Assembly (NCBI GenBank): GCA_963827855.1
Contig: CAWHBY010000002.1
Location: 1,178,001-1,242,000 of the forward strand
Reading direction: 5' to 3'
Source: DTPU01 sp963827855
Lineage (GTDB): Bacteria > Planctomycetota > Phycisphaerae > Sedimentisphaerales > Anaerobacaceae
DNA: 64,000 nucleotides
Below, one piece after another: positions 34,057-44,000 of the stretch (positions within the stretch are counted from its first letter, which is position 1; every line of letters starts with the position of its first letter). Position numbers and translations under genes: made by a program. Below the pieces are notes generated by a model, which searched no databases, was not told the DNA's origin, and saw only the letters and a program-made list of their open reading frames with translations.

Positions 34057-35313
34057 TCAGTTGGGCCTGGCCAGGCTGAAGGGCCGACACCGCCCCACGT
34101 TGTTGAGCAGTCCCAGGGCCATCATATGCACCACCAGACTCGATCCTCCGTGGCTGATCAGGGGAAGGGTCAGCCCCGTGATGGGCATGAGCCCCAGCGT
34201 CACTCCCACGTTGACGGATACCTCCATGGTGAACATGATCACGATCCCGATGGCCAGCAGCCTGCCAAAGGGGTCGGTGTTCTTGGACGCGATCTCCAAT
34301 CCGCAGAGGATGACCATGGCATACAACAACAGGACTCCCACGGACCCGGCGAATCCCCATTGGTGGGCAATGGAGGCGAACACGAAGTCGCTCTCCCGGT
34401 AGGTCAGGAAGTCATACTTGATGAATGGACCTTGTCGGAACCCATAGCCGGTCGCGCCGCCCGAGGCGATGGCGTTCTTGGATCGCTCCAACTGGTAGCC
34501 GCCGGTGTTCATCCAGTCCCGGGTGGTGAAAGGCTTGCCGACGAGGATTCGGCCGAGGGTCGGACTCTGCTCGATCCTCTCGCGGATCCCGTCGTTCTGG
34601 AGCAGCACCGCGGCGACCCGCATCCGCTGGGTCTGCTTCATCTCGTACCATAGAAGCGGACTGAGGACCAGGGCCATCAGCAGGATGGCGCCGAGGTGCT
34701 TGAGCCTGGCCCCTGCCATGAAGAGCATCAGAAACAGGATTCCCATCAACAGAATGACGGTCCCTAGATCGGGCTCAGCCAGGATCAGCGCCACCGGCAG
34801 CAGGGTCAGGACAAAAGGGCCAACCAGGGATTCCAGGTTCCGGTAATTGCTACGATACCGCAGGTACCAGGCCAGGGTAACGACATAGGCCAGTTTGCAG
34901 AACTCCGAAGGCTGAAGGGTCAGCGAGCGATTGCCAACCTTGATGACAATCCACTGGTACACGTTGTTGCTCTGGGGCGCGAAGGGCAGTTGTCTGCCGA
35001 AGGTGCCCGCGATCTTGCTGACCACCAGGATGGCCAGCAGGACCATCACAGCCGCCAGGAGCCAACCGCTGATCTGACCGATGTCACGGTAGTTGACCCA
35101 ATTCACTGCCACGAATCCACCGAGACCGACCAGCACGAACCAGACCTGTCTTTGGAAGAGGCCCGACACCTTGTCCAGCTTGACCGCCCCACTGGTGTCT
35201 GCAGGGTGACCTATGGCATAGAGGGTCGCCAAGCCCGTCAGGATCAGCGCAGAAGCACAGAGGAGCAGCCATATCCTTACAGCCAGCAGTCGTCCGGTCA
35301 GGAGATGGAACAT
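34057..35313 (-). CDS. SEDS-family peptidoglycan polymerase (FtsW/RodA)
   Basis: About 418 residues from the ATG at 35313 (an upstream extension to 35388 looks non-coding and lacks a site). It has ~10 membrane segments and the SEDS blocks: GYQLERSKNAIASGG, the catalytic Asp in RESDFVFASIAHQWGF, and ITGLTLPLISHGGSS. SEDS proteins polymerise lipid II into glycan strands together with a class B penicillin-binding protein. No PBP is adjacent. It is followed directly by murJ, so lipid II flipping and polymerisation are probably co-expressed. Sequence alone does not settle whether it is RodA (elongation) or FtsW (division). Confidence 0.9.
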   Translation of the reverse strand: MFHLLTGRLLAVRIWLLLCASALILTGLATLYAIGHPADTSGAVKLDKVSGLFQRQVWFVLVGLGGFVAVNWVNYRDIGQISGWLLAAVMVLLAILVVSKIAGTFGRQLPFAPQSNNVYQWIVIKVGNRSLTLQPSEFCKLAYVVTLAWYLRYRSNYRNLESLVGPFVLTLLPVALILAEPDLGTVILLMGILFLMLFMAGARLKHLGAILLMALVLSPLLWYEMKQTQRMRVAAVLLQNDGIRERIEQSPTLGRILVGKPFTTRDWMNTGGYQLERSKNAIASGGATGYGFRQGPFIKYDFLTYRESDFVFASIAHQWGFAGSVGVLLLYAMVILCGLEIASKNTDPFGRLLAIGIVIMFTMEVSVNVGVTLGLMPITGLTLPLISHGGSSLVVHMMALGLLNNVGRCRPFSLARPN

Positions 35314-35688
35314 ATTCCGGCAACATAACACACCTGCCCGGAAAGTCCATAGGACATGCGGCCGGCAGGGCCGAATCGCACATGCCATGCGAAGATGGAT
35401 CGCCCATTCGGACTTGAATCAGAATGCCCACCCCTGCCACAACCCATTGCCCACCAAGAGGATGAACAGGACGGCCTCGCAAAACCCCTGTTTTTCACAC
35501 TTCGTGCGATGCTCGGACTTGCATTGGCCGGCACGGTTTGTTAGTCTAATGGTACCCTAAACGCAGAAGACGTCTGCGCAGCAAGGCGCGGGTTTGGCGG
35601 GCGGCAACGAAGAGGTAGGCAGCATACAGGACGGCAGAAGCCAGACCGGGAACTGGTAGAAGAGAAGAAGACAGAAAGGATGAGCGGC
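35314..35688. other. Intergenic region upstream of SEDS gene and small exported protein
   Basis: 375 bp between divergent genes. It contains a weak plus-strand promoter candidate and an A/G-rich leader for the small exported protein. I see no RNA gene or conserved frame in it. Confidence 0.5.
35519..35547 (+). promoter_or_regulatory. Weak promoter candidate for the small exported protein
   Basis: TTGCAT (35519-35524), a 17-bp spacer and TAGTCT (35542-35547). The -35 match is good and the -10 match is poor. Confidence 0.3.
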
Positions 35689-36270
35689 ATGAGAAAGATC
35701 GTATTCCTACTGGCCGTGCTGGCCATCGGGGCCTGCGCCTCAGCGGCGGTGAGGATCATCGTGGAAGGCCAGAATGGCGTGGCGTCGATCAAGTACGCGA
35801 CCGATGGCGAGAAAGTCAGGGCCTTTGCCTTGGATGTCAAGCTCAACTCCGGTACCTTTACGGGGATCTCGGGATACATCAAGGGAGAAAGCACTGCGGC
35901 CAAGCCCGGCTACGGCATCTTCCCGGCCAGGTTCAGCCAGTACATCGCTGTCGACGCCACCACCGGCGAGGTCAGCTCTTGGGATGCCAATGAATACAGC
36001 CCGCTGGCCGATCCCTGCGACCCCGGCTCACTGGGTGGCTTAGGCACCGGAGGAGTGACCCTGGAACTGGGCGCCCTCTACTACCCCCCTGCTGACAGCT
36101 CACCCAACGCACCGGGCAACACCGGCACGCTGTGCACCCTGTCCCTGAGCCAGAGCGCCCAGGTCACGGTCACGGAGAACACGGTTCGCGGCGGTATCGT
36201 GCTGACCAATCCTACAGTCAAGCCGACCGTCGACCTGTCTGGGGCACAAGGCGTCCAGATCAGCAAGTAG
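35689..36270 (+). CDS. Small exported protein, cohesin-like fold suspected
   Basis: A 193-residue protein from the ATG at 35689, which has AAGGA nine bases upstream. The ATG at 35680 is too close to that site. The N-terminus MRKIVFLLAVLAIGACASAA is a signal peptide and also fits a lipobox (IGAC). The mature part has a beta-rich pattern (VRAFALDVKLNSGTFTGISG; then TLCTLSLSQSAQVTVTENTVRGGIVL near the end) that resembles cohesin and related carbohydrate-module sandwiches. If so, it could pair with the dockerins on the subtilase and giant proteins of this window; this is inference. A strong terminator follows. Confidence 0.65.
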   Translation: MRKIVFLLAVLAIGACASAAVRIIVEGQNGVASIKYATDGEKVRAFALDVKLNSGTFTGISGYIKGESTAAKPGYGIFPARFSQYIAVDATTGEVSSWDANEYSPLADPCDPGSLGGLGTGGVTLELGALYYPPADSSPNAPGNTGTLCTLSLSQSAQVTVTENTVRGGIVLTNPTVKPTVDLSGAQGVQISK

Positions 36271-36293
36271 CTCCGACCAGACGACTCGGACTT

Positions 36294-36340
36294 CAGGCTG
36301 GCAGGCCATATCCATAGGGCCCGCCAGCCTGTTCTTTTTC
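36294..36340 (+). terminator. Rho-independent terminator after the small exported protein
   Basis: CAGGCTGGC (36294-36302) pairs with GCCAGCCTG (36323-36331), with an inner AGGCC/GGGCC stem, followed by TTCTTTTTC. Confidence 0.75.
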
Positions 36341-36353
36341 CGGCACACTGCTA

Positions 36354-36381
36354 TTGCCCGCACGCCTAACCGAGCTATAAT
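36354..36381 (+). promoter_or_regulatory. Promoter of tRNA-Gly
   Basis: TTGCCC (36354-36359), a 16-bp spacer and a perfect TATAAT (36376-36381). Transcription would begin near 36388, about 33 nt before the tRNA. Confidence 0.75.
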
Positions 36382-36420
36382 CGTGTCTGCTTCGACGTGA
36401 GTTGCAGAAGAACGCTGATT

Positions 36421-36475
<55 letters not shown>

Positions 36476-36492
<17 letters not shown>

Positions 36493-36808
36493 ATAGGCAG
36501 ACGGGGCTCTGTGGATAACACGGAGCCCCATTTCATGATGCGATCGGATGAGAACCGACGAGCGGATCGCGTAGCGAGACGCATCGGCGGGCGACGCCCT
36601 TGACGCCGCGAACTGTCCGCAGGACAGTGAGCGAATCCGATCGCCCGCTATATATGAACGGGGCCTTGTGGAAGACACGAGGCCCCGTTTCGTTTGCGAT
36701 CGGGTTCGAACCGACCGCAGCTTGCGAAGCAAGAGGCGACGGCGGTGCGACGCCCCTGGCGCCACAAGCAGCCCGAAGGGATGCGCAGTGAATCCGATCG
36801 CCCTCTAT
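36476..36808 (+). repeat. 157-bp tandem units starting with the tRNA-Gly 3' end
   Basis: GAATCCGATCGCCCGCTAT begins at 36476 (in the tRNA) and 36633, and a one-mismatch copy begins at 36790. Both spacings are exactly 157 bp. Each full unit then carries a strong GC hairpin (36503-36529; 36658-36688), whose stem bases differ between units by paired changes. Next comes an inverted near-copy of the tRNA T-arm (36540-36561, two mismatches in 22; 36696-36717, three), and then further short stems. Apparent frames in this region (on either strand) are translations of the repeat and not proteins. Confidence 0.85.
36503..36529 (+). terminator. Hairpin after tRNA-Gly, likely terminator
   Basis: GGGGCTCTGTG and CACGGAGCCCC form an 11-bp stem with one U-G pair and a 5-nt loop, followed by ATTTC. 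A second version of it occurs in the next unit at 36658-36688, followed by GTTTCGTTT. Confidence 0.65.
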
Positions 36809-36939
36809 CCGGACTTCGCCAATTCGCGGGTTCGAACCGGCCTGGCGCGGTCGAGAAGGGGCTTTTCGGCCAAAAGTCTGCACTACAAGACGGCCTCGAT
36901 CCGACCCTCGCCACGGGCCTTCATGATCCTGAGAAATGA

Positions 36940-37224
36940 TCAGTGCACCGCGTCAGAACCATACGTCAGAAGGGCCGATTGGCCGCCCTCCTGATGGTCG
37001 ATAATCGCGTGGACAAACCGGATGTCCTTGCCCTTCAATTCCTCCAGGACTGTGGGCGAGATCCCGGGCTCGAGGCGGGGCTCGAACAGGAGGTGCTCGA
37101 CTATGTTGTGGTGCGTCGGGCGATAGGTTTGGGACCAGTAACCCTCCAGGACGATCGGCTCTATGGTCAGTCCCTCGATCACTGTGCTCTTCCACCGCTT
37201 CAGGGCGCTGTACAGCCCGCCCAA
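36940..37224 (-). pseudogene. C-terminal piece of the lamin-tail/PEP-binding protein, out of frame
   Basis: This 94-codon frame (WKSTVIEGLTIEPIVLEGYW, then RPTHHNIVEHLLFEPRLEPG, and GKDIRFVHAIIDHQEG) looks like real coding sequence. It overlaps the end of the upstream frame, which stops at 37200 after the unnatural tail SWAGCTAP. A single-base indel near 37221-37226 would join them into one protein of about 1165 residues. It has no ribosome site of its own. It is either a sequencing error or a true recent frameshift. Confidence 0.65.
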
Positions 37225-40200
37225 CTACCCCATCCGACGGGCGGTGGGGGATAGTAGAAGGACGTATGGATCGTGATACCGTTGGAGACCACGGTTCTCT
37301 CTTCGAGAATGTCGTTAGCGTCGGGCGTCTGACAAGGCCACAGGTAGATGCGGTTCTTGAGGGTCTGACGCAGGCCTGTGGATCCCGAACTCTGAGACCA
37401 GACCGTGACGGGCCCATCGTAGGTGATGTCCGCGGCCAAGACTCTGAAGGGCGTGTAGGCGTCAATCCCCAGGTCTGCCAGGACGAAGATCGGATTCTCG
37501 GCAGAAGACACGACCGTGCTTACCCCTCGGGTCAGGAGTTGAACGGTGCGGGGATTGGTCAGATCCGCCCAACGCCAGGTGTCTGTGGCCGCGGTTTCGT
37601 CGAATCCGTGGCTGACCAAGGGACCCACTGGACCGGACGAGGTGCACGTGTGGTCTTCATCCAGGGTCTCGACGGTCGCCTGGCCGTAGATCCCTCCGCT
37701 GAGGCCACCTGCATCCAGGGCCATGTTCCGGGTCTCCAGGTGCCAGCGGGACTTGAGGCGGTGCGCAGCGAAGATATCGATTGTGTCCATCTCATACACG
37801 CACTCGCCCGTGAAGACCTCGAAGTCCATGGGCACGCTCACCAGGAAGGGCGTGATGTCAGGTGTCTGATTGGGCTCAGGGATTTGGCGGACCTGTTTGA
37901 TGACCATGCCGCCGGACGGCAGGGTCTTGTCGCCAGGGGCGACCTTCTTGTACTCGATGTCCAGGATATACGAGGCCTTGCCGGTGGTCTTCTTGAATCC
38001 GTCACTCACCTTGACCAGCAGCGCGGCCAGGTCTTTGTAGTCCTTGGACCAGGTCATGACGGTCCCTCCGAGCGGGACCAGACTGGAGGTCTGCTGGATG
38101 TCGGCGGGAATGGGCGATCTCAGTGTACCGTTGGCCAGCACATCGAGTGAAACCTCCTCGGGGATGGAGCCGTCCGCAGGGTTGGTCACTGAGGTCGCGC
38201 CTGACTGGGTGACCAGTTGGATCTGTCGCTGCCCATCCACCTCGTTGGTGTCTACAGTCGCCACTCCATTGGCCAGCTCGATTTCGTCCGGGAAGGACGG
38301 ATGGACCACCACGGCCATGCCGACCTGGGTCTCATTGACGTCACGATGGAGTCGCTCCAGGAAGGCATTGTCGTTGTAGAAGCTCGCGTAGGTCCGGCGG
38401 ATCGCGCGGAAGGCCCCTCGCTCAGAGGACTCTTTCGGATCGCACCGGCAAGGCCCCTTGTCATCCCCGTCGAGGTCGTCGGCCGGGCAGCCGCTGAAAC
38501 TCTCGTAGAGGCCGGCACCCGTGTAATCGGCGCTGTCCTCGACGTTGGTGGAACTTCGGAATCGCAGCCGGACGTTGGGGTCAAAGCCGTAGACCGGATC
38601 TGCGAGCATGCCCAGCGCGGCGGTCTGCAGATCGGGCCTGAACTGCGTGATCTGTGGACTGGTGAAGAGGGACTGGATCTCGGTCAGGGCCTGGGACAGG
38701 GCCCGGAGGTCGGCCGGGGGGTACGCGTGGTACGTGGACAAACGACGGCCGATCTCGTCCCGAAGCGTGCCTCCGGCCAGGTCCAGGGGGATCTGCCACA
38801 GGGTGGGATCGTTGACGTCGTCGGTCAGATACAGGCCGTTGAGGACGATCGTCTGATTGGAGTCATTGTACAGTTCGATCCAATCCGGGTAGCGCTGAGG
38901 ATCGCATGGGTCAGCAAGTGTGCCCTTGTTCTCTGCCATGAACTCGTTGATGACGAGGCCGTGCCCGGTCACCGGGACATCCTGCGCATTGCCGCGACCT
39001 GGCGTCGGATGGGTGAAAGACTGCCAGGCCTGGCCGCCGTCGGCGGCCCGGCCATAGGAGACATCCGTCTTCTGAGGGCCGAAGTGGACCACATCAATCG
39101 GTGTCTGTCCATCCCTATCGAACAGGGCAATCGATTCTCCGCCTGCGCTCAGCTTGAAGCCGGCGTGGCTGGGACCTCGGTCTTCTCGCTCATCGGCCCA
39201 GATCAGGAGGAATTCCCCCGGCTTGATCTCCAGGCGAGGCATTGTGCTCAGACGCTGGTCCAGAAAGGCGTTCCACAAATCGAAGGTCAAGGCAAGGGCC
39301 TTTGGGCTGTTGGCGGGCACGGAGGCCCGCAGGACGCCAAAACCCGCGGCCTTGCCGCCCACGTACTTGGCGTCAGCAGGGGTTAGTCCCTCGGTGGGTA
39401 CGCAGTAGGCCCCATACGAGGCCATCGGCGTGATCTGGAGGGGCTCCACCTTCTTGAGCTTGAGGATCTCCGCCACCAAGGCGTCATCGATCCCGTCTTC
39501 GGTGTCTATCAAGCGGGTCTCGCAGGTCCCGGAGGAGTCTTCATAGGCGGTGAGGATGACCCGATGTCCCACGAGGCTGTGGGCCAGGTCCGCGTCCTTC
39601 TGCACGGCCAGGTACACGAAGGGGCTGGAGTAGGTCCTCGACAGAATGGCCACGTGGGAATTCGGAGTGGAGGGGGCCAGGGAAAGGACTCCCGCCACCA
39701 CGGGGATCTCAGCGGGCACGCCGTCAGTCAGCAGGATGTCCCCGAGACCGAGTTCGCCGGCCTGGTACGCGGCACCGATGTGGTCTGACGCGAAGTATTT
39801 CAGTTGCCCCAGGGCCCAGCCCTGCGAATAGCAGGTGTTGCCCTTAGCCCACCGGGTGATCGAGCCGAGCGGGATGCCCTGCGCCTCAAACCAGGCCCGG
39901 TCCGCCTCGGCCACGGCCCGTTGCTCGAAGGTGGGGAAGAAGAAGGCCCGCAGATCGGAGGGCCCGGTCACCGCGGCCTTGACCCTCTGGAACGAGTCGC
40001 GGATCTGCTCGCGATCATACCGGACAAACTGGATTCCGTACTCATTGACATCCGCCACCGCCGGCGTCCCGTGCGTGGGCGGCAGGAGGACCGTGCCCAG
40101 CACGGCCGAGGGATGTTCCGCGGTCACCGTGGCCGCGTAGAACTGCTGGCTCGACATCCCGATGAAGGGGTTGAGGTACTTGGTGGCAAAGTCATAGTGC

Positions 40201-40436
40201 AGCTTGAGCCTCTTGCTGTCCTGGAAATACACGAGGCAGGGATCGTAGGGCTCAGCCAGGATCGTGAACTTGATCCACGTGGAGCCTGCGGAGACATAGG
40301 AGCAGAAGGGGTCATTCTGGAACGCAATCTGGTTCTTCCAGTAAGCAGAAGGGGTGATGGATGGAGCCTCTGCCAGGCAAACCCCCGTCAGAGCCAAGAC
40401 GACGCCTATCCACACCTTGGTTTTCGCCATGCTCAT
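37200..40436 (-). CDS. Exported protein with PEP/pyruvate-binding (PPDK_N) and lamin-tail domains, C-terminus frameshifted
   Basis: About 1078 residues from the ATG at 40436, with a signal peptide (MSMAKTKVWIGVVLALTGVC). KYVGGKAAGFGVLRASVP matches the start of the PEP/pyruvate-binding ATP-grasp domain, and LRFRSSTNVEDSADYTGAGL its Arg-containing motif (as SSAxxED in PPDK). Between these halves lies a lamin-tail domain (VINEFMAENKG, then DWIELYNDSNQTIVLNGLYL). An ATP-dependent fold in an exported protein is odd. The true start is uncertain: a strong AAAGGAGG (40503-40510) sits about 65 nt upstream with no proper start codon, and could drive a short leader frame that ends overlapping the ATG. 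Its stop at 37200 comes from a frameshift. Confidence 0.7.
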   Translation of the reverse strand: MSMAKTKVWIGVVLALTGVCLAEAPSITPSAYWKNQIAFQNDPFCSYVSAGSTWIKFTILAEPYDPCLVYFQDSKRLKLHYDFATKYLNPFIGMSSQQFYAATVTAEHPSAVLGTVLLPPTHGTPAVADVNEYGIQFVRYDREQIRDSFQRVKAAVTGPSDLRAFFFPTFEQRAVAEADRAWFEAQGIPLGSITRWAKGNTCYSQGWALGQLKYFASDHIGAAYQAGELGLGDILLTDGVPAEIPVVAGVLSLAPSTPNSHVAILSRTYSSPFVYLAVQKDADLAHSLVGHRVILTAYEDSSGTCETRLIDTEDGIDDALVAEILKLKKVEPLQITPMASYGAYCVPTEGLTPADAKYVGGKAAGFGVLRASVPANSPKALALTFDLWNAFLDQRLSTMPRLEIKPGEFLLIWADEREDRGPSHAGFKLSAGGESIALFDRDGQTPIDVVHFGPQKTDVSYGRAADGGQAWQSFTHPTPGRGNAQDVPVTGHGLVINEFMAENKGTLADPCDPQRYPDWIELYNDSNQTIVLNGLYLTDDVNDPTLWQIPLDLAGGTLRDEIGRRLSTYHAYPPADLRALSQALTEIQSLFTSPQITQFRPDLQTAALGMLADPVYGFDPNVRLRFRSSTNVEDSADYTGAGLYESFSGCPADDLDGDDKGPCRCDPKESSERGAFRAIRRTYASFYNDNAFLERLHRDVNETQVGMAVVVHPSFPDEIELANGVATVDTNEVDGQRQIQLVTQSGATSVTNPADGSIPEEVSLDVLANGTLRSPIPADIQQTSSLVPLGGTVMTWSKDYKDLAALLVKVSDGFKKTTGKASYILDIEYKKVAPGDKTLPSGGMVIKQVRQIPEPNQTPDITPFLVSVPMDFEVFTGECVYEMDTIDIFAAHRLKSRWHLETRNMALDAGGLSGGIYGQATVETLDEDHTCTSSGPVGPLVSHGFDETAATDTWRWADLTNPRTVQLLTRGVSTVVSSAENPIFVLADLGIDAYTPFRVLAADITYDGPVTVWSQSSGSTGLRQTLKNRIYLWPCQTPDANDILEERTVVSNGITIHTSFYYPPPPVGWGSWAGCTAP

Positions 40437-41025
40437 GTCCGTTTGGACAACGGACGCCTCCCGCCCCAATCCGCGCCCATATAGGCCGGCAGGTTGACCT
40501 GACCTCCTTTGTCCGTTTGGGAGCCGGTTCTTGACCGACATCGTCCGGCCCCATCCTCCATGTGGTCTATCCGGCGGCATTGCCGCATCCCCGATCCCTC
40601 ATAGTGTAGCCCCTCTGTCCAGGGAATTCAAGCCAATCCTATCGCACGGTAGGACAATAGGGGTTATCGAGCGAGAAGATCGGCGTTCAGGATGCGGGAA
40701 TAGCCACTATGTCCCAAGATCACAGGCAGCCTCTTGGACTTTTTTGCCCTCTCGCCGACCACGCCTGATCCCACGGGCGAGGCCCTCGGAGGAACGCCCA
40801 CGGATCGGCGGACCCCACCCCGCCCGCCCCTCTCCAGTCGGGGCACACGGCTCGCTGGGGATCGTCTTGACTGCCGTGCCCGTGTTCTGGTACAATTGTT
40901 GGGTCCGGTTGGAGAGACCGGGATTCTTGTTCTCGGAGAGGGATCTGCGTTGCGCCCGCTATCCACGCAGGCACTATTAGGGGTGGTTGACTGTCTGCCA
41001 GACGTTCAAAGGAGGAGATAGAGTG
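40437..41025. other. Divergent intergenic region before the LRR gene cluster
   Basis: 589 bp. It holds the plus-strand promoter of the first LRR gene and, on the minus side, an 11-bp direct repeat TGTCCGTTTGG (40436-40446 and 40510-40520) flanking a strong Shine-Dalgarno-like AAAGGAGG. Several overlapping short frames here have mutually inconsistent sequence and no support. Confidence 0.5.
40867..40896 (+). promoter_or_regulatory. Strong sigma70-type promoter of the LRR gene cluster
   Basis: TTGACT (40867-40872), an 18-bp spacer and TACAAT (40891-40896). It predicts a 5' leader of about 120 nt before the GTG start at 41026. Confidence 0.7.
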
Positions 41026-44000
41026 GTGAAGAGATCCTTCCTTGCGATCCTCATGGCATGCGCCGCGCTCTCAGACCTGGCAGTCGCCGAGGAACCGGTC
41101 AACATTCCAGATCGGAAACTCAAGGCCGCGGTGGAGGACGCGATCCAGACGGTGGACCCGACGCCCACCGACATGCTCGGTCTAACGAGCCTAAGCTGCC
41201 ACGACCTCGGTATTGCGGATCTCACAGGGCTCGAGTATGCCACGAATCTCGTGTATCTCGATCTCCGTCAGAACCGTTTGATCAGCAGTGTTGCGCCGCT
41301 TGCAGGGTTGGTCAATCTACAGCACCTTGCCATCGACAACAACCAGATCTATGACATCTCGGCCTTGGCAGGCCTGACAAACCTGCAATGGTTGAATCTC
41401 CACGAGAACCAGATCAGCGACATCTCGGCCCTGGCCGGCATGACGCAACTCGAATGGCTGAATTTCCACCAGAATCAGGTGAGCGACATCTCGGTTCTGG
41501 CAGGCCTGACGAACCTGACCTACCTCGTTCTCAATCATAACCCTGTCAGCGACATCTCGGCCTTGGCAGCACTCAAGAAACTCCGCTATCTGACGCTATA
41601 CGAGGCCGTGAACACCGCCCCCGACTGTCCACTTGATGAGGCGGCCTACTGCACGTATCTGGTCCAGATCGCCGCAAACAACCCGGGCATCGAGCTCACA
41701 TATCGTGACAACCCGACTCCCCCCCAGGCGGTCGCGGCATCCGATGGGACGTACCCGGACAAGGTCCGCATCACGTGGAATGGCGTGTGCAACGGCCCGG
41801 AGGGCTATAAGGAGCCTCACTATTACATTGTCTATCGCTCAGACTCTCCCACCGGCGCAAAGACGGGTATCAGTGGCTGGATCTACTCGAACACAAGCTT
41901 TGATGACACCTCCGTATCACCGGGTGTTCACTACTGGTACTGGGTCACCTCAACCCTTAACTGGGAGTTCGGCCAGGGAGACGAAGGCTCTACGGGGTCC
42001 GGCGCCAGCCATACGCTCACGACCACCTCGACTGCCGGCGGGACTGTGAGTACCCCTGGGATCGGGAGCTTCCAGTATGGTCTCGGCACGACGGTCTCTG
42101 TGACCGCGACAGCGGGATTGAACCACCACTTCGTGAACTGGACGGGCACTGCCGTGACTGCAGGCAAGGTCGCCAATGCCTCGTCAGCCAGTACCACCGT
42201 GACGATGGACGGCGACTACACGCTGCAGGCCAACTTCGGCATAGAGGAGCGGACGCTGACGACCAGCTCGACGGCCGGAGGTACGGTGAGCACCCCTGGG
42301 ATCGGGTCGTACTCGTATGACCATGCGACGCCCGCCTCTGTGGTCGCAACAGCGGAGGCCAACTACTACTTCGTGAACTGGACGGGCACTGCCGTGACTG
42401 CAGGCAAGGTCGCCAATGCCTCGTCAGCCAGTACCACGGTGACGGTGGATGGAAACTACACGCTGCAGGCCAACTTCGGCATAGAGGGGCGGACGCTGAC
42501 GACCAGCTCGACGGCCGGCGGTACGGTGAGGACCCCCGGGATCGGGTTGTTCCGCTACGACCATGGAAGCTCTGCCTCTGTGGTCGCAACAGCGGAGGCC
42601 AACTACTATTTCGTGAACTGGACGGGCACTGCCGTGACTGCAGGCAAGGTGGCCAATGCTTCGTCAGCCAGTACCACAGTGACGGTGGATGGCAACTACA
42701 CGCTACAGGCCAACTTCGCCGTGGACCGGAACACCCTGACCATCAGTGCCGGCAGTGGCGGCACGGTCAGCACGCCCGGCGTGGGTACTTTCCAGTACGA
42801 CCATGGGACAACGGTCTCCGTGACCGCCGCCGCTGCAGCGAACTACCACTTCGTAAACTGGACGGGTACTGCCGTAACCAGCGGCAAGGTCGCCAATGCC
42901 ACCTCGGCGACCACCACGGTGACGGTGGACGGCAACTACACGCTGCAGGCCAACTTCGCCATCGGCCAGCAGACGCTGACCACCAGTGCCGCTAGTGGTG
43001 GCACGGTCAACACGCCCGGCGTGGGCACTTTCCAGTATGACCATGGGACAACGGTCTCCGTGACCGCCACCGCTGCAGCGAACTACCACTTCGTAAACTG
43101 GACGGGCACTGCCGTAACCAGCGGCAAGGTCGCCAATGTCACCTCGGCGACCACCACGGTGACCATGGATGGCAACTACACGCTACAGGCCAACTTCGCC
43201 GTGGACCGGAACACCCTGACCATCAGTGCCGCTAGTGGTGGCACGGTCAGCACACCCGGCGTGGGCACTTTCCAGTACGACCATGGGACAACCGTTTCTG
43301 TGGCTGCGGCTGCGGCATCGGGCTACCACTTCGCAAACTGGACGGGTACTGCCGTAACCAGCGGCAAGGTGGCCAATGCCACCTCGGCGACCACCACGGT
43401 GACGGTGGACGGCAACTACACGCTGCAGGCCAACTTCGCCGTGGACCGGAACACCCTGACCATCAGTGCCGGCAGTGGCGGCACGGTCAGTACGCCCGGC
43501 GTGGGTACTTTCCAGTATGACCATGGGACAACGGTCTCCGTGACCGCCACCGCTGCAGCGAACTACCACTTCGTAAACTGGACGGGCACTGCCGTAACCA
43601 GCGGCAAGGTCGCCAATGCGAATTCCGCCAGCACGACGGTGACGATGGATGGGGACTACACGCTGCAGGCCAACTTCGCCATCGGCCAGCAGACGCTGAC
43701 CACCAGTGCCGCTAGTGGTGGCACGGTCAGCACGCCCGGCGTGGGTACTTTCCAGTATGACCATGGGACAACGGTCTCCGTGACCGCCACCGCTGCGGCG
43801 AACTACCACTTCGTAAACTGGACGGGTACTGCCGTAACCAGCGGCAAGGTCGCCAATGCCACCTCGGCGACCACCACGGTGACGGTGGACGGCAACTACA
43901 CGCTGCAGGCCAACTTCGCCATCGGCCAGCAGACGCTGACCACCAGTGCCGCTAGTGGTGGCACGGTCAGCACGCCCGGCGTGGGTACTTTCCAGTATGA

